Numbered from the stretch's first letter, positions 19,897-28,904 are shown. The stretch: 43,579 nt of DNA from Prorocentrum cordatum (GCA_963575745.1 CAUYUJ010000336.1:376001-419579); one strand, 5' to 3'. Numbers and translations are program-made. Notes: generated from the letters alone by a model not told the origin.

Positions 19897-21240
19897 GCGC
19901 GTAGGAACCGAGAGGAGCACGGCAGACCAAGACGAGGAGCACGGCAGACCAGGCTTAGGAACCGAGAGGAGCACGGCAGACCAAGACGAGGAGCACGGCA
20001 GACCAGGCACCAAGAGCGCCCTCAAGACGACGGAAAGGATGACCAAGACGAGGAGCACGGCAGACCAAGACGAGGAGCACGGCAGACTATGCCCTAAGAG
20101 TGCCCTCAAGACGGCCGAACAACGGCAGACCACAGAAGAGCACGGCAGACCACAGAAGAGCACGGCAGACCACGGAGCACGGCAGACCACACAAGAGCAC
20201 GGCAGACCAGGAGCACGGCAGACAAGAGCACGGCAGACCCCACAGGAGCACGGCAGACCCCACAGGAGCACGGCAGAGCAGACCCAAAAGGAACACGGCA
20301 GACCACACAGGAGCAAGGCAAACCACAGGAGCACGGCAGACCACACAGGAGCACGGCAGACCCCACAGTAGCAAGGCAGACCCCAAAGGAGCACGGCAGA
20401 CCACCGGAGCACGGCAGACCACACAGGAGTACGGCAGACCCCACATGAGCACGGCAAATCCCAAATGAGCACGGCAGACCACAAGAGCACGGCAGACCAC
20501 ACAGGAGCACGGCAGACTCCACAGGAGCACGGCAGACCACAAAGGAGCACGGCAGACCACACAGGAGCCCGGCAGACGCCACAGGAGCACGGCAGACGCC
20601 ACAGGAGCACGGCGGAACCCACAGGAGCACGGCAGACCGCGCGCGGGTACAACATAAACGCGCCTTTTTGTTGTACCCCGAACGCCGCTGGCGTTTCCCC
20701 AACAGGAGCACGGCAGATCTCACAGGCGCGCGGCAGACCCCAAATGAGCACGGCCGACCACAGGAGCACGGCAGACCCCAAATGAGTACGGCAGACCCCA
20801 AAGAGCACCGTAGACGCCTCAGGAGCACGGCTGACCACACAGGAGCACGGCAGACCACACAGGAGCGCGGCAGAACCACAAAGGAGCAAGGCAGACCCCA
20901 AATGAGCACGGCAGTCCACACGTTCGCACGGCAGACCGCACAGGAGCACGGCAGACCGCACATGAGCACGGCAGACCAAGAAGGAGCACGGCAGACCACA
21001 CAGGAGCACGGCAGGACGGCAGACCACACAGGAGCACGGAGCACGGCAACCACACAGGCAGACCACACAGGAGCACGGCAAACCACACAAGAGCACGGCA
21101 GACCATACAGGAGCACGCCAGACCACACAGGAGCACGGCAGACCACACGTTCGCACGGCAAACTCCACAGGAGCACGGCAGACCCCAAAGAAGCACGGCA
21201 GTGGTACGTGGCACTGCTGTGGTATGCCGTACTAAAAACG
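19897..21240. repeat. 20-bp satellite array, higher-order copy A
   Basis: Tandem units of GGAGCACGGCAGACCACACA with variants, mainly in the last six bases. An early section has ~30-40 bp units with AAGACGA and CGAGAGG spacers. Markers shared with copies B and C are TATGCCCTAAGAGTGCCCTC (20089), the double-hairpin element (20645) and a CGTTCGCACGGC variant unit. It ends near GTGGTACGTGGCACTGCTG and TATGCCGTACTAAAAACGTG. All six frames are open because the 20-base unit has no stop in any phase, so these frames are not genes. Confidence 0.9.
20645..20695. repeat. Double-hairpin element inside the array
   Basis: GGGTACAACA (20645-20654) pairs with TGTTGTACCC (20669-20678), with a 14-base loop containing ACGCGCC. 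AACGCC and GGCGTT (20681-20695) then form a second small hairpin. Copies lie at 22654-22704 and 24747-24797, each with one different arm substitution. Confidence 0.9.
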
Positions 21241-21775
21241 TGGAATAGATCATAAGCCCAGGGGACAAGAGGACGCTTCCCGTTCTTGTCCGGTCAGGTT
21301 CGCTCGAGACATCCTCAAAAAATCGGCATGTTGAAAAATATCAAAAATTTTTGTATGCATGAAAAATGAGCGTTTCGCTCGAGACATCCTCGAAAAAATG
21401 AGATGCCGACAGAGGTGTTTTAGAACCTCTTATGTTAAAAATGACGTTTTCGCTCGGGACGTCCTCAGAAAATGAGCAGGTGGTCTGCCGTGCTCCCGTG
21501 TGGAGCACGGCACACGGCAGACCCCACAGGAGCACGGCAGACCCCACAGGAGCACGGCAGAAATTTTTGTTATGCATGAAAAATGAGCGTTTCGCTCGAG
21601 ACATCCTCGAAAAAATGAGATGCCGACAGAGGTGTTTTAGAACCTCTTATGTTAAAAATGACGTTTTCGCTCGGGACGTCCTCAGAAAATGAGCAGGTGG
21701 TCTGCCGTGCTGTCGTGTGGAGCACGGCAGACCACCTGCATTTCGCTCGAGACATCCTCAAAAAATCGAGGTGTG
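21241..21775. repeat. Junction of copies A and B with 75-bp units
   Basis: Starts with a conserved end block containing GGACAAGA (21263-21270) and TCTTGTCC (21284-21291), which can pair around CGCTTCCCGT. It continues with CGGTCAGGTT and 75-bp-type heads near 21298, 21373 and 21448. After a short inserted piece of 20-bp array, heads recur near 21590, 21665 and 21740. The block at 21555-21700 duplicates 21350-21480 closely. Confidence 0.85.
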
Positions 21776-23459
21776 GTCTGCCGTGCTCCTGTGTGGTCTG
21801 CCGTGCTCCTGTGGTCTGCCGTGCTCCTTTCGGTTCCTACGCGCGGTCTGCCGTGCTCCCTGAAGACGACGGAAAGGATGACCAAGACGAGGAGCACGGC
21901 AGACCAAGACGAGGAGCACGGCAGACTATGCCCTAAGAGTGCCCTCAAGACGGCCGAACAACGGCAGACCCCATAGGAGCACGCAGACCACAGAAGAGCA
22001 CGGCAGACCAACAGGAGCACGGCAGACCACACAAGAGCACGGCAGGCCACACAGGAGCACGGCAGACCACACAGGAGCACGGCACCACAAAGGAGCAGCC
22101 AACCACACAGAGAGCAAGGCAGACCCCACACGACCGCAACCCCACAGAGCACGGCAGACCCACGGCAGACCACATGAGCACGGCAGACCACAAAGGAGCA
22201 CGGCAGACCACACAAGAGCACGGCAGACCCAACAAGAGCACGGCAGACCCCACGGAGCACGGCAGACCCCACAGGAGCACGGCAGAGCAGACCCAAAAGG
22301 AGCACGGCAGACCACACAGGAGCAAGGCAAACCACAGGAGCACGGCAGACCACACAGGAGCACGGCAGACCCCACAGTAGCAAGGCAGACCCCAAAGGAG
22401 CACGGCAGACCACCGGAGCACGGCAGACCACACAGGAGTACGGCAGACCCCACATGAGCACGGCAAATCCCAAATGAGCACGGCAGACCACAAGAGCACG
22501 GCAGACCACACAGGAGCACGGCAGACTCCACCGGAGCACGGCAGACCACAAAGGAGCACGGCAGACCACACAGGAGCCCGGCAGACGCCACAGGAGCACG
22601 GCAGACGCCACAGGAGCACGGCGGAACCCACAGGAGCACGGCAGACCGCGCGCGGGTAAAACATAAACGCGCCTTTTTGTTGTACCCCGAACGCCGCTGG
22701 CGTTTCCCCAACAGGAGCACGGCAGATCTCACAGGCGCGCGGCAGACCCCAAATGAGCACGACCGACCACAGGAGCACGGCAGACCCCAAAGGAGTACGG
22801 CAGACCCCAAAAGAGCACCGTAGACGCCTCAGGAGCACGGCTGACCACACAGGAGCACGGCAGCCTGGGCCGGTTCCGGCGCCGGCCGGCGCCGGAAAAA
22901 TGAATTCCGAGGCGGTGCCGAAAAAAGGCCACTCCAAGACACATTTTTCTTTCAAAAATATTGATTTTCTGCTCCCGGCGCCCGGGAACCCCTTCCGGGC
23001 CGCTTCCGGCACCCGGGCCGGCGCTCGAGCCGAACGCCTGGGCCGGCACCACACAGGAGCGCGGCAAACCACAAAGGAGCAAGGCAGACCCCAAATGAGC
23101 ACGGCAATCCACACGTTCGCACGGCAGCCCGCACAGGAGCACGGCAGACCCCACATGAGCACGGCAGACCAAGAAGGAGCACGGCAGACCACACAGGAGC
23201 ACGGCAGACCACACAGGAGCACGGCAGACCACACAGGACACGGCAGACCCCACCGGAGCACGGCAGACCCCAAAGAAGCACGGCAAACCACACAAGAGCA
23301 CGGCAGACCATACAGGAGCACGCCAGACCACACAGGAGCACGGCAGACCATACGTTCGCACGGCAAACTCCACAGGAGCACGGCAGACCCCAAAGGAGCA
23401 CGGCAGTGGTACGTGGCACTGCTGTGGTATGCCGTACTAAAAACGTGGAATATCTCATA
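21776..23459. repeat. 20-bp satellite array, higher-order copy B
   Basis: Same order of markers as copy A: polarity switch, TATGCCCTAAGAGTGCCCTC (21927), the double hairpin (22654) and the CGTTCGCACGGC variant. It ends with the GTACTAAAAACGTGG block. The lead-in lacks the 36-bp block of copy A. A single ~186-bp palindrome-bearing unit is inserted at about 22863-23048. Several units near 22080-22160 have lost bases. Confidence 0.9.
22863..23048. repeat. Single copy of palindrome-bearing ~190-bp unit
   Basis: It contains a perfect 24-base palindrome at 22874-22897 (core CGCCGGCCGGCG). This is followed by AAAAATGAATTCCGAGGCGG, a CAAAAATATTGATTTTCTGC block and CCGGGCC-rich ends. It interrupts one 20-bp unit after GGAGCACGGCA. 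The corresponding place in copy A has no insert. Confidence 0.9.
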
Positions 23460-23900
23460 AGCCCAGGGGACAAAAGCACGCTTCCCGTTCTTGTCCGGTC
23501 AGTTCCCCAAAATGGCCATTTCGCTCGAGACATCCTCGAAAAATCGAGGTGTTGGAGGCTATCGTTTAAGACGTCTTATGTCAAAAATGACGGTTTCGCT
23601 CGAGACATCCTCAAAAAATCGGGATGTTGAAAAATATCAAAAAATTTTGTTATGCATGAAAAATGAGCGTTTCGCTCGAGACATCCTCGAAAAAATGAGA
23701 TGCCGACAGAGGTGTTTTACAACCTTTTATGTTAAAAATGACGTTTTCGCTCGGGACGTCCTCAGAAAATGAGCAGGTGGTCTGCCGTGCTCCTGTGTGG
23801 AGCACGGCAGACCACGGCCATTTCGCTCGAGACATCCTCAAAAAATCAAGGTGTGGTCTGCCGTGCTCCTGTGTGGTCTGCCGTGCTCCTGTGGTCTGCC
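23460..23900. repeat. Junction of copies B and C with 75-bp units
   Basis: The conserved CGCTTCCCGTTCTTGTCCGG end block at about 23481 is followed by CCCCAAAATGGCCATTTCG and 75-bp heads near 23520, 23595, 23670, 23745 and 23820. The tail sequences appear in the same order as at 19225-19560. Confidence 0.85.
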
Positions 23901-24956
23901 GTGCTCCCCACAGGAGCACGGCAGACCGCGCGTAGGAACCGAGAGGAGCACGGCAGACCAAAACGAGGAGCACGGCAGACCAGGCTTAGGAACCGAGAGG
24001 AGCACGGCAGACCAAGACGACGAGCACGGCAGACCAGGCACCAAGAGCGCCCTCAAGACGACGGAAAGGATGACCAAAACGAGGAGCACGGCAGACCAAG
24101 ACGGGGAGCACGGCAGACTATGCCCTAAGAGTGCCCTCAAGACGGCCGAACAACGGCAGACCCCATAGGAGCACGGCAGACCACAGAAGAGCACGGCAGA
24201 CCAACAGGAGCACGGCAGACCACACAAGAGCACGGCAGGCCACACAGGAGCACGGCAGACCACACAGGAGCACTGCAGACCACAAAGGAGCACGGCAGAC
24301 CACACAAGAGCACGGCAGACCCCACAAGAGCACGGCAGACCCCACAGGAGCACGGCAGACCCCACAGGAGCACGGCAGAGCAGACCCAAAAGGAGCACGG
24401 CAGACCACTCAGGAGCAAGGCAAACCACAGGAGCACGGCAGACCACACAGGAGCACGGCAGACCCCACAGTAGCAAGGCAGACCCCAAAGGAGCACGGCA
24501 GACCACCGGAGCACGGCAGACCACACAGGAGTACGGCAGACCCCACATGAGCACGGCAAATCCCAAATGTGCACGGCAGACCACAAGAGCACGGCAGACT
24601 ACACAGGAGCACGGCAGACTCCACAGGAGCACGGCAGACCACAAAGGAGCACGGCAGACCACACAGGAGCCCGGCAGACGCCACAGGAGCACGGCAGACG
24701 CCACAGGAGCACGGCGGAACCCACAGGAGCACGGCAGACCGCGCGCGGGTACAACATAAACGCGCCTTTTTGTTGTAACCCGAACGCCGCTGGCGTTTCC
24801 CCAACAGGAGCACGGCAGATCTCACAGGCCACGGCAGACCCCAAAATGAGCACGGCCGACCACAAGGAGTCACGGCAGACCCCAATGAAGCACGGCAGAC
24901 TCCCAAAAGGCGTCCGTAGACCGCCTCAGGAGCATTCTGACTCACACAGAGCACGG
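23901..24956. repeat. 20-bp satellite array, higher-order copy C, first part
   Basis: Polarity switch hairpin at about 23893-23926, the TATGCCCTAAGAGTGCCCTC marker at 24119 and the double hairpin at 24747. Past 24830 the units become irregular, with small insertions (for example CACAAGGAGTCACGG), before the palindrome-bearing units begin. Confidence 0.9.
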
Positions 24957-25560
24957 CAAGCCCGGGCCGGTTCCGGCGCCGGCCGGCGCCGGAAAATTGA
25001 ATTCCGAGGCGGTGCCGAAAAAAGGCCACTCCAAGACATATTTTTTCTTTCGAAAATATTGATTTTCTGCTCCCGGCGCCCGGGAACCCCTTCCGGGCCG
25101 CTTCTGGCCCCCGGGCCGGCGCTCGAGCCAAACGCCCGGGCCAGCACCCGGGCCAGCGCCCGGGCCGGTTCCGGCGCCGGCCGGCGCCGGAAAATTGAAT
25201 TCCGAGGCGGTGCCTAAAAAAGGCCACTCCAAGACATATTTTTCTTTCGAAAATATTGATTTTCTGCTCCCGGCGCCCGGGAACCCCTTCCGGGCCGCTT
25301 CCGGCACCCTGGCCGGCGCTCGAGCCGAACGCCTGGGCCAGCACCCGGGCCAGCGCCCGGGCCGGTTCCGGCGCCGGCCGGCGCCGGAAAATTGAAATCC
25401 GAGGCGGTGCGGAAAAAAGGCCACTCCAAGACATATTTTTCTTTCGAAAATATTGATTTTCTGCTCCCGGCGCCCTGGAAACCCCTTCCGGGCCGATTCC
25501 GGCACCCAGGCCGGCGCTCGAACCGAACGCCCGGGCCGGCACCTGGGCTGGCGGCCGACG
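24957..25560. repeat. Three tandem copies of the palindrome-bearing unit
   Basis: The 24-base palindrome recurs at 24971-24994, 25169-25192 and 25365-25388, giving periods of 198 and 196. Each copy keeps the TGATTTTCTGCTCCCGGCGC block and GGCCGGCGCTCGA near its end. Where copy B has one unit, copy C has three. Confidence 0.92.
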
Positions 25561-25680
25561 CGCGATGCGCTGCCACAAGCCAGCTTCCCGCAAGATCGGT
25601 CCAGAGTGGGAGGGGACGGAGCTGGGCGGGTGAAGGACCACCACAGCACTGCTCCAGCCTTCCCTCAGCCCTGGGTCTGC
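25561..25680. other. Unique 120-bp insert in the array
   Basis: Sequence not matching any repeat in this window lies between the last palindrome unit and the return of the 20-bp array. It may be the flank carried along with the inserted units. Confidence 0.5.
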
Positions 25681-25979
25681 TGACCACACAGGAGCACGGC
25701 AGACCACACAGGAGCGCGGCAAACCACAAAGGAGCAAGGCAGACCCCAAATGAGCAAGGCAGTCCACACGTTCGCACGGCAGACCGCACAGGAGCACGGC
25801 AGACCGCACATGAGCACGGCAGACCAAGAAGGAGCACGGCAGACCACACAGGAGCACGGCAGACCACACAGGAGCACGGCAGACCACACAGGACACGGCA
25901 GACCCCACGGGAGCACGGCAGACCACACAGGAACACGGCAAACCACACAAGAGCACGGCAGACCATACAGGAGCACGCC
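25681..25979. repeat. 20-bp satellite array, copy C, second part
   Basis: The array resumes with the CGTTCGCACGGC variant also present in copies A and B and runs to the assembly gap. Bases 25851-25979 form the left arm of a long inverted repeat. Confidence 0.9.
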
Positions 25980-26079
25980 NNNNNNNNNNNNNNNNNNNNN
26001 NNNNNNNNNNNNNNNNNNNNNNNNNNNNNNNNNNNNNNNNNNNNNNNNNNNNNNNNNNNNNNNNNNNNNNNNNNNNNNN
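25980..26079. other. Assembly gap of 100 N
   Basis: Exactly 100 N, the usual placeholder for a gap of unknown size. It lies inside the 20-bp array. Confidence 0.98.
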
Positions 26080-26142
26080 CGGCACACTCCACAGGAGCAC
26101 GGCAGACCCCAAAGGAGCACGGCAGACCACAGGAGCACGGCA
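26080..26142. repeat. Last units of the 20-bp array
   Basis: Three to four units in the GGAGCACGGCAGACC orientation end abruptly against the TCTTGG-type array. Confidence 0.85.
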
Positions 26143-26398
26143 GACCGTCTTCGAGGCCTCTTGGGCCGTCTTGGGGCCCTCTTGGAGCCATCTTAGCCGT
26201 CTTGGAGGCCATCTTGGCCGTCTTGGAAGACATCTTGGGCGTCTTGGAGGCCTCTTGCGCCGTGTTAGGGCCCTCTTGGGACCGTCTTGGGGACTTCTTG
26301 GGCCGTTTCGGGGCCATCTTGAAGGCCTCTTGGGCGATCTTAAAACGATCTTGGGGGCCTCTTGGGCCGTCTTGGGCCGTCGGAACGCGGCAGGCCAT
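26143..26398. repeat. TCTTGG array, cleanest copy
   Basis: About 21 consecutive units begin TCTTGG or one-base variants, joined by GCC, GGCC or GCCG. Unit lengths I counted are 9-12 bases and sum to 221 over 21 units, a mean of 10.5. Neighbouring units usually sum to 21. Confidence 0.9.
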
Positions 26399-26428
26399 CA
26401 TTTAGTCTGTTCTGTTGCGTTTATGGGT

Positions 26429-26512
26429 TTCTCTGACGTTCTCGCCAATACGGTCTCTGACGCACGTGGTGGATAAAAAACGGCGCTTCCCGTTTTTGTC
26501 CGGTCAGGTTCC
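26429..26512. repeat. 84-bp module, copy 1
   Basis: Reads TCTGACGTTCTCGCCAATAC, GGTCTCTGACGCACGTGGTG, GATAAAAAACGGCGCTTCCC and GTTTTTGTCCGGTCAGGTTC. A second copy with about five differences is at 27102-27185. The last ~30 bases also occur at the ends of satellite copies A and B and at about 28004-28036. Confidence 0.9.
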
Positions 26513-26524
26513 CCAAAATGGTCT

Positions 26525-26653
26525 GGCGTGCTCCTGTATGGTCTGCCGTGCTCTTGTGTGGTTTGCCGTGCTCCTGTGTGGTCTGCCGTGCTCCCGTGGG
26601 GTCTGCCGTGTCCTGTGTGGTCTGCCGTGCTCCTGTGTGGTCTGCCGTGTTCC
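26525..26653. repeat. Inverted copy of the 20-bp array
   Basis: This 129-base block is the reverse complement of 25851-25979 with two differences over the full length. It is the only sizeable stretch of the family in the opposite orientation and is followed by a TTTCGCTCGGGACGTCCTC head. Confidence 0.95.
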
Positions 26654-26739
26654 GGAAAATTTGGCCGTTTCGCTCGGGACGTCCTCAAAAAATCGGCTCC
26701 GGAGGGGACTCCGAAGCAGCATTATCTTGGAATCGCTCC

Positions 26740-27095
26740 CGGAGGGCCTCCAAACGGCCCAAGAAAGCCCCCGAAGGCCCCCCAGAGGACCCCCAGAGCG
26801 CCCCAAGAGACCCCCAAGAGGCCCCCAAGGGGCGGCCAGAGGCCCGCCAGAGCGCCCAAAACGCCCCAAGAGACCCCCAAGAAGCCCCCCAGGGGCTCCA
26901 AAGAGGCGGCCAGAAGTCCCCCAGAACGCGCGAAAAGGCTCCAGGAGTTCCCTGAGAGCTTCATATCGCCCCATAGAGCCCCCGAAGGCCCCCCCCGGGA
27001 CTCCCCCAAGAGGCCCCCGAGAGGCCAGAGGCTACGACAGCCCCAAGAGCGTCCAAGATACCTCCAAGACGGCGCCGAAGCCAGGAAACGCAACA
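26740..27095. repeat. TCTTGG-type array, opposite strand (CCAAGA)
   Basis: CCCAAGAG, CCCCCAAGA and CCAGAG words recur every 10-12 bases, for example around 26810-26890. This is the reverse complement of the TCTTGG family. Confidence 0.8.
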
Positions 27096-27101
27096 GGGAT
27101 G

Positions 27102-27185
27102 TTCTCTGACGTTCTCGCCAATACGGTCTCCGACGCACGTGGTGGATAAAAAACTGCGTTTCCCGTTCTTGTCCGGTCAGGTTCC
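27102..27185. repeat. 84-bp module, copy 2
   Basis: Near-identical to 26429-26512 and again sits immediately after a TCTTGG/CCAAGA array. It ends GTCCGGTCAGGTTCC, followed by GGAAAATTGCGG. Confidence 0.9.
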
Positions 27186-27229
27186 GGAAAATTGCGGAAA
27201 AATTGTCACTCCGCTCAAAAAATCTGACC

Positions 27230-27910
27230 AAGACGCGCCCAAGACGGCCACCAGGGCTCCAAGACGGCCCAAGAGCGCTCCAAGACCGCCCTAGAGCGTT
27301 CCAAGATGCCCTAAGATGGCTTCCAGACGGTCCAAGAGAGCTCCAAGACGGCCCAGGAGGCCCTCAACAGGCCTCCAAGACGCCGCAAGAGGCTTCGAAG
27401 AGGCCTCACAAGAGCGCCAAAGAGGCACACACCTATGATTTTTGAATAGTTTTTGAAGGTTTTTGGGGTTCTCGCCTTTTCCGTTTCCCGACGCTCCAAG
27501 ATTGCCCAAGAGGCCCCCAAGATCGCCCCAAGACGGCCCAAGAGGCCCCCAAGATCGCCTCAAGACGGCCCAAGAGGCCCCCAAGACGGCCCCAAGAAGG
27601 CACCAGAAGGCCCCAAGGCGGCCCCAAGACGGCCCCACGAGGCTTCGCGGCGGCCCAAGAGGCCGTCAATATGGCTCCTAGAGGGGGCCCAGACGAGGTA
27701 CACGAACGGACTTTTCGGGTCCTCGGCCCCAAGTGCCCCCCCGGAGGGTCCAGGAGGCCCCCGGGAGCCCCCCAAGACGCTCCAAGAGGCCCCCAAGAGG
27801 CCCCAAAAAGGCCCCCACGATGCCCCCAAGACGGCCCGAAAAAACGGCCCCCAAGAGGCTTCAGAATTGCTTCTAAGAGGCCTACGAGAGACCGACCACG
27901 ACATCCCAAG
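27230..27910. repeat. CCAAGA arrays (TCTTGG family, minus strand)
   Basis: Two blocks (27230-27420 and 27490-27890) are separated by about 50 bases of ordinary sequence. In 27497-27640 the unit lengths run mostly 10, 11, 11, with a mean near 10.7. Confidence 0.88.
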
Positions 27911-28046
27911 GTTCCATTACGAACGATGACGTGGGCAGCTTCGAACGCCAGAGCTCCCAGTACGAACGCTGGCGTCCAGAGCTTTGACGACAAACACTGC
28001 TACGAGCAAAAACGGCGCTTCCTGTTCTTGTGCGGTCAGGTTTGGA

Positions 28047-28410
28047 ACATCCCGAGACAATCCGTTTTCGCCGCTTGTGTTTATAATGGTAATGACGAAA
28101 GTTGTTCGAGACCGAGCGTCGCGCAGATCCCAGCGCACGAAAAGCTTCGCAAGCAGAGACATGGGCCATATGTGGACGACACGCTGCTCGTAGGGCGTGA
28201 CCACGTTCATGTGCAATCTCTCGTGGGCAACTTCCAAGTGCAAGGGGCCAGAACGTCTTCGAATTAAATTGGTTTCAGCTTCAACGCATATCTGTCCGAG
28301 CTAACATGAATCTCAAGACGCCACAGGGCGAGCCAATTCCAGCAAACGAATCATTCGTGCGTCTTGGAGCAACCTTATCGAGTTCAGTCTGGGTGTTAAG
28401 GGAATTCTAG
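28047..28410 (+). pseudogene. LINE (non-LTR) reverse transcriptase fragment, frameshifted
   Basis: Three frames in order carry RT motifs. At 28047-28115 one reads SRDNPFSPLVFIMVMTKVV, matching the (Q)GxPxSPxLF block before the catalytic Asp pair. At 28160-28230 another reads GPYVDDTLLVGRD, the catalytic YxDD box (28169-28180) in a form typical of these elements. At 28258-28410 a third reads ELNWFQLQRISVRANMN, TPQGEPIPANESFVRLGATL and SSS before a TAG. The last part matches the block after YxDD where LINE RTs have LNxxKxx and then YLGxxLSS. At least two frameshifts make it a dead fragment of about 120 codons. Upstream endonuclease and downstream sequence are missing. It lies just after a copy of the CGCTTCC-TTGTNCGGTCAGG block. 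The RT assignment is confident; the exact clade is not. Confidence 0.75.
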
Positions 28411-28735
28411 ACGCTTCGCGTATCCCCCACCAGCCATTCATTGCATGTTTTTACTGCAGGTGTGTTGCATGTTGTTGTAATTAGCCTCGCCTGCTGGCCC
28501 AGTCGACGCCTTCCGCTCCGTGTCCGCCGCCTCGGAGCCGCTGACAAAAAAGTATCCCCACCAGCTGTGTAATTAGATCGGCCCGCGGCCCGGACCTTTC
28601 ACCACGGCGCTTGCGTTTTCGCTTGCGCCCGCGAGGAAAAAGTATCCCCACCAGCCCATCCAGAAACGATGTCCAGGCGAGTTGAGGTGATCAGGGAAGT
28701 GCGGCAGCAAAGAGGGGGACGGCCGAACCGTGCAA
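28411..28735. repeat. Spacer with GTATCCCCACCAGC repeated
   Basis: AAAAAGTATCCCCACCAGC occurs at about 28547 and 28637, with a third diverged copy near 28420. The rest shows no gene. Confidence 0.6.
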
Positions 28736-28900
28736 AGGAGTGAGGAGGAGAAGGAGGGGTGGATGGATGGATGGATGGATGAGGGAGTGGGAAGAAGGAG
28801 GATGAATAGGATAAGGAGGAAGCGGAGGAGGAGAAGGAGGAGGAAGAAACGGAGTAGGAGGAGGAAGGAGGAACAGGAGGAGGAGGAGGGCAAGCACAAG
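28736..28900. repeat. Polypurine tract (GGA)n with (GGAT)n
   Basis: G/A-rich plus strand containing about five GGAT units at 28760-28780 and interrupted GGA/GAA triplets. Confidence 0.85.
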
Positions 28901-28904
28901 GGCC

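Noticed and set aside
19502-26142. Long open frames of 280-570 codons on both strands, some Cys-rich
   Set aside because: They are readings of the 20-bp satellite, which lacks stops in every phase; residues repeat every 20 positions, and one frame even runs through the N gap.
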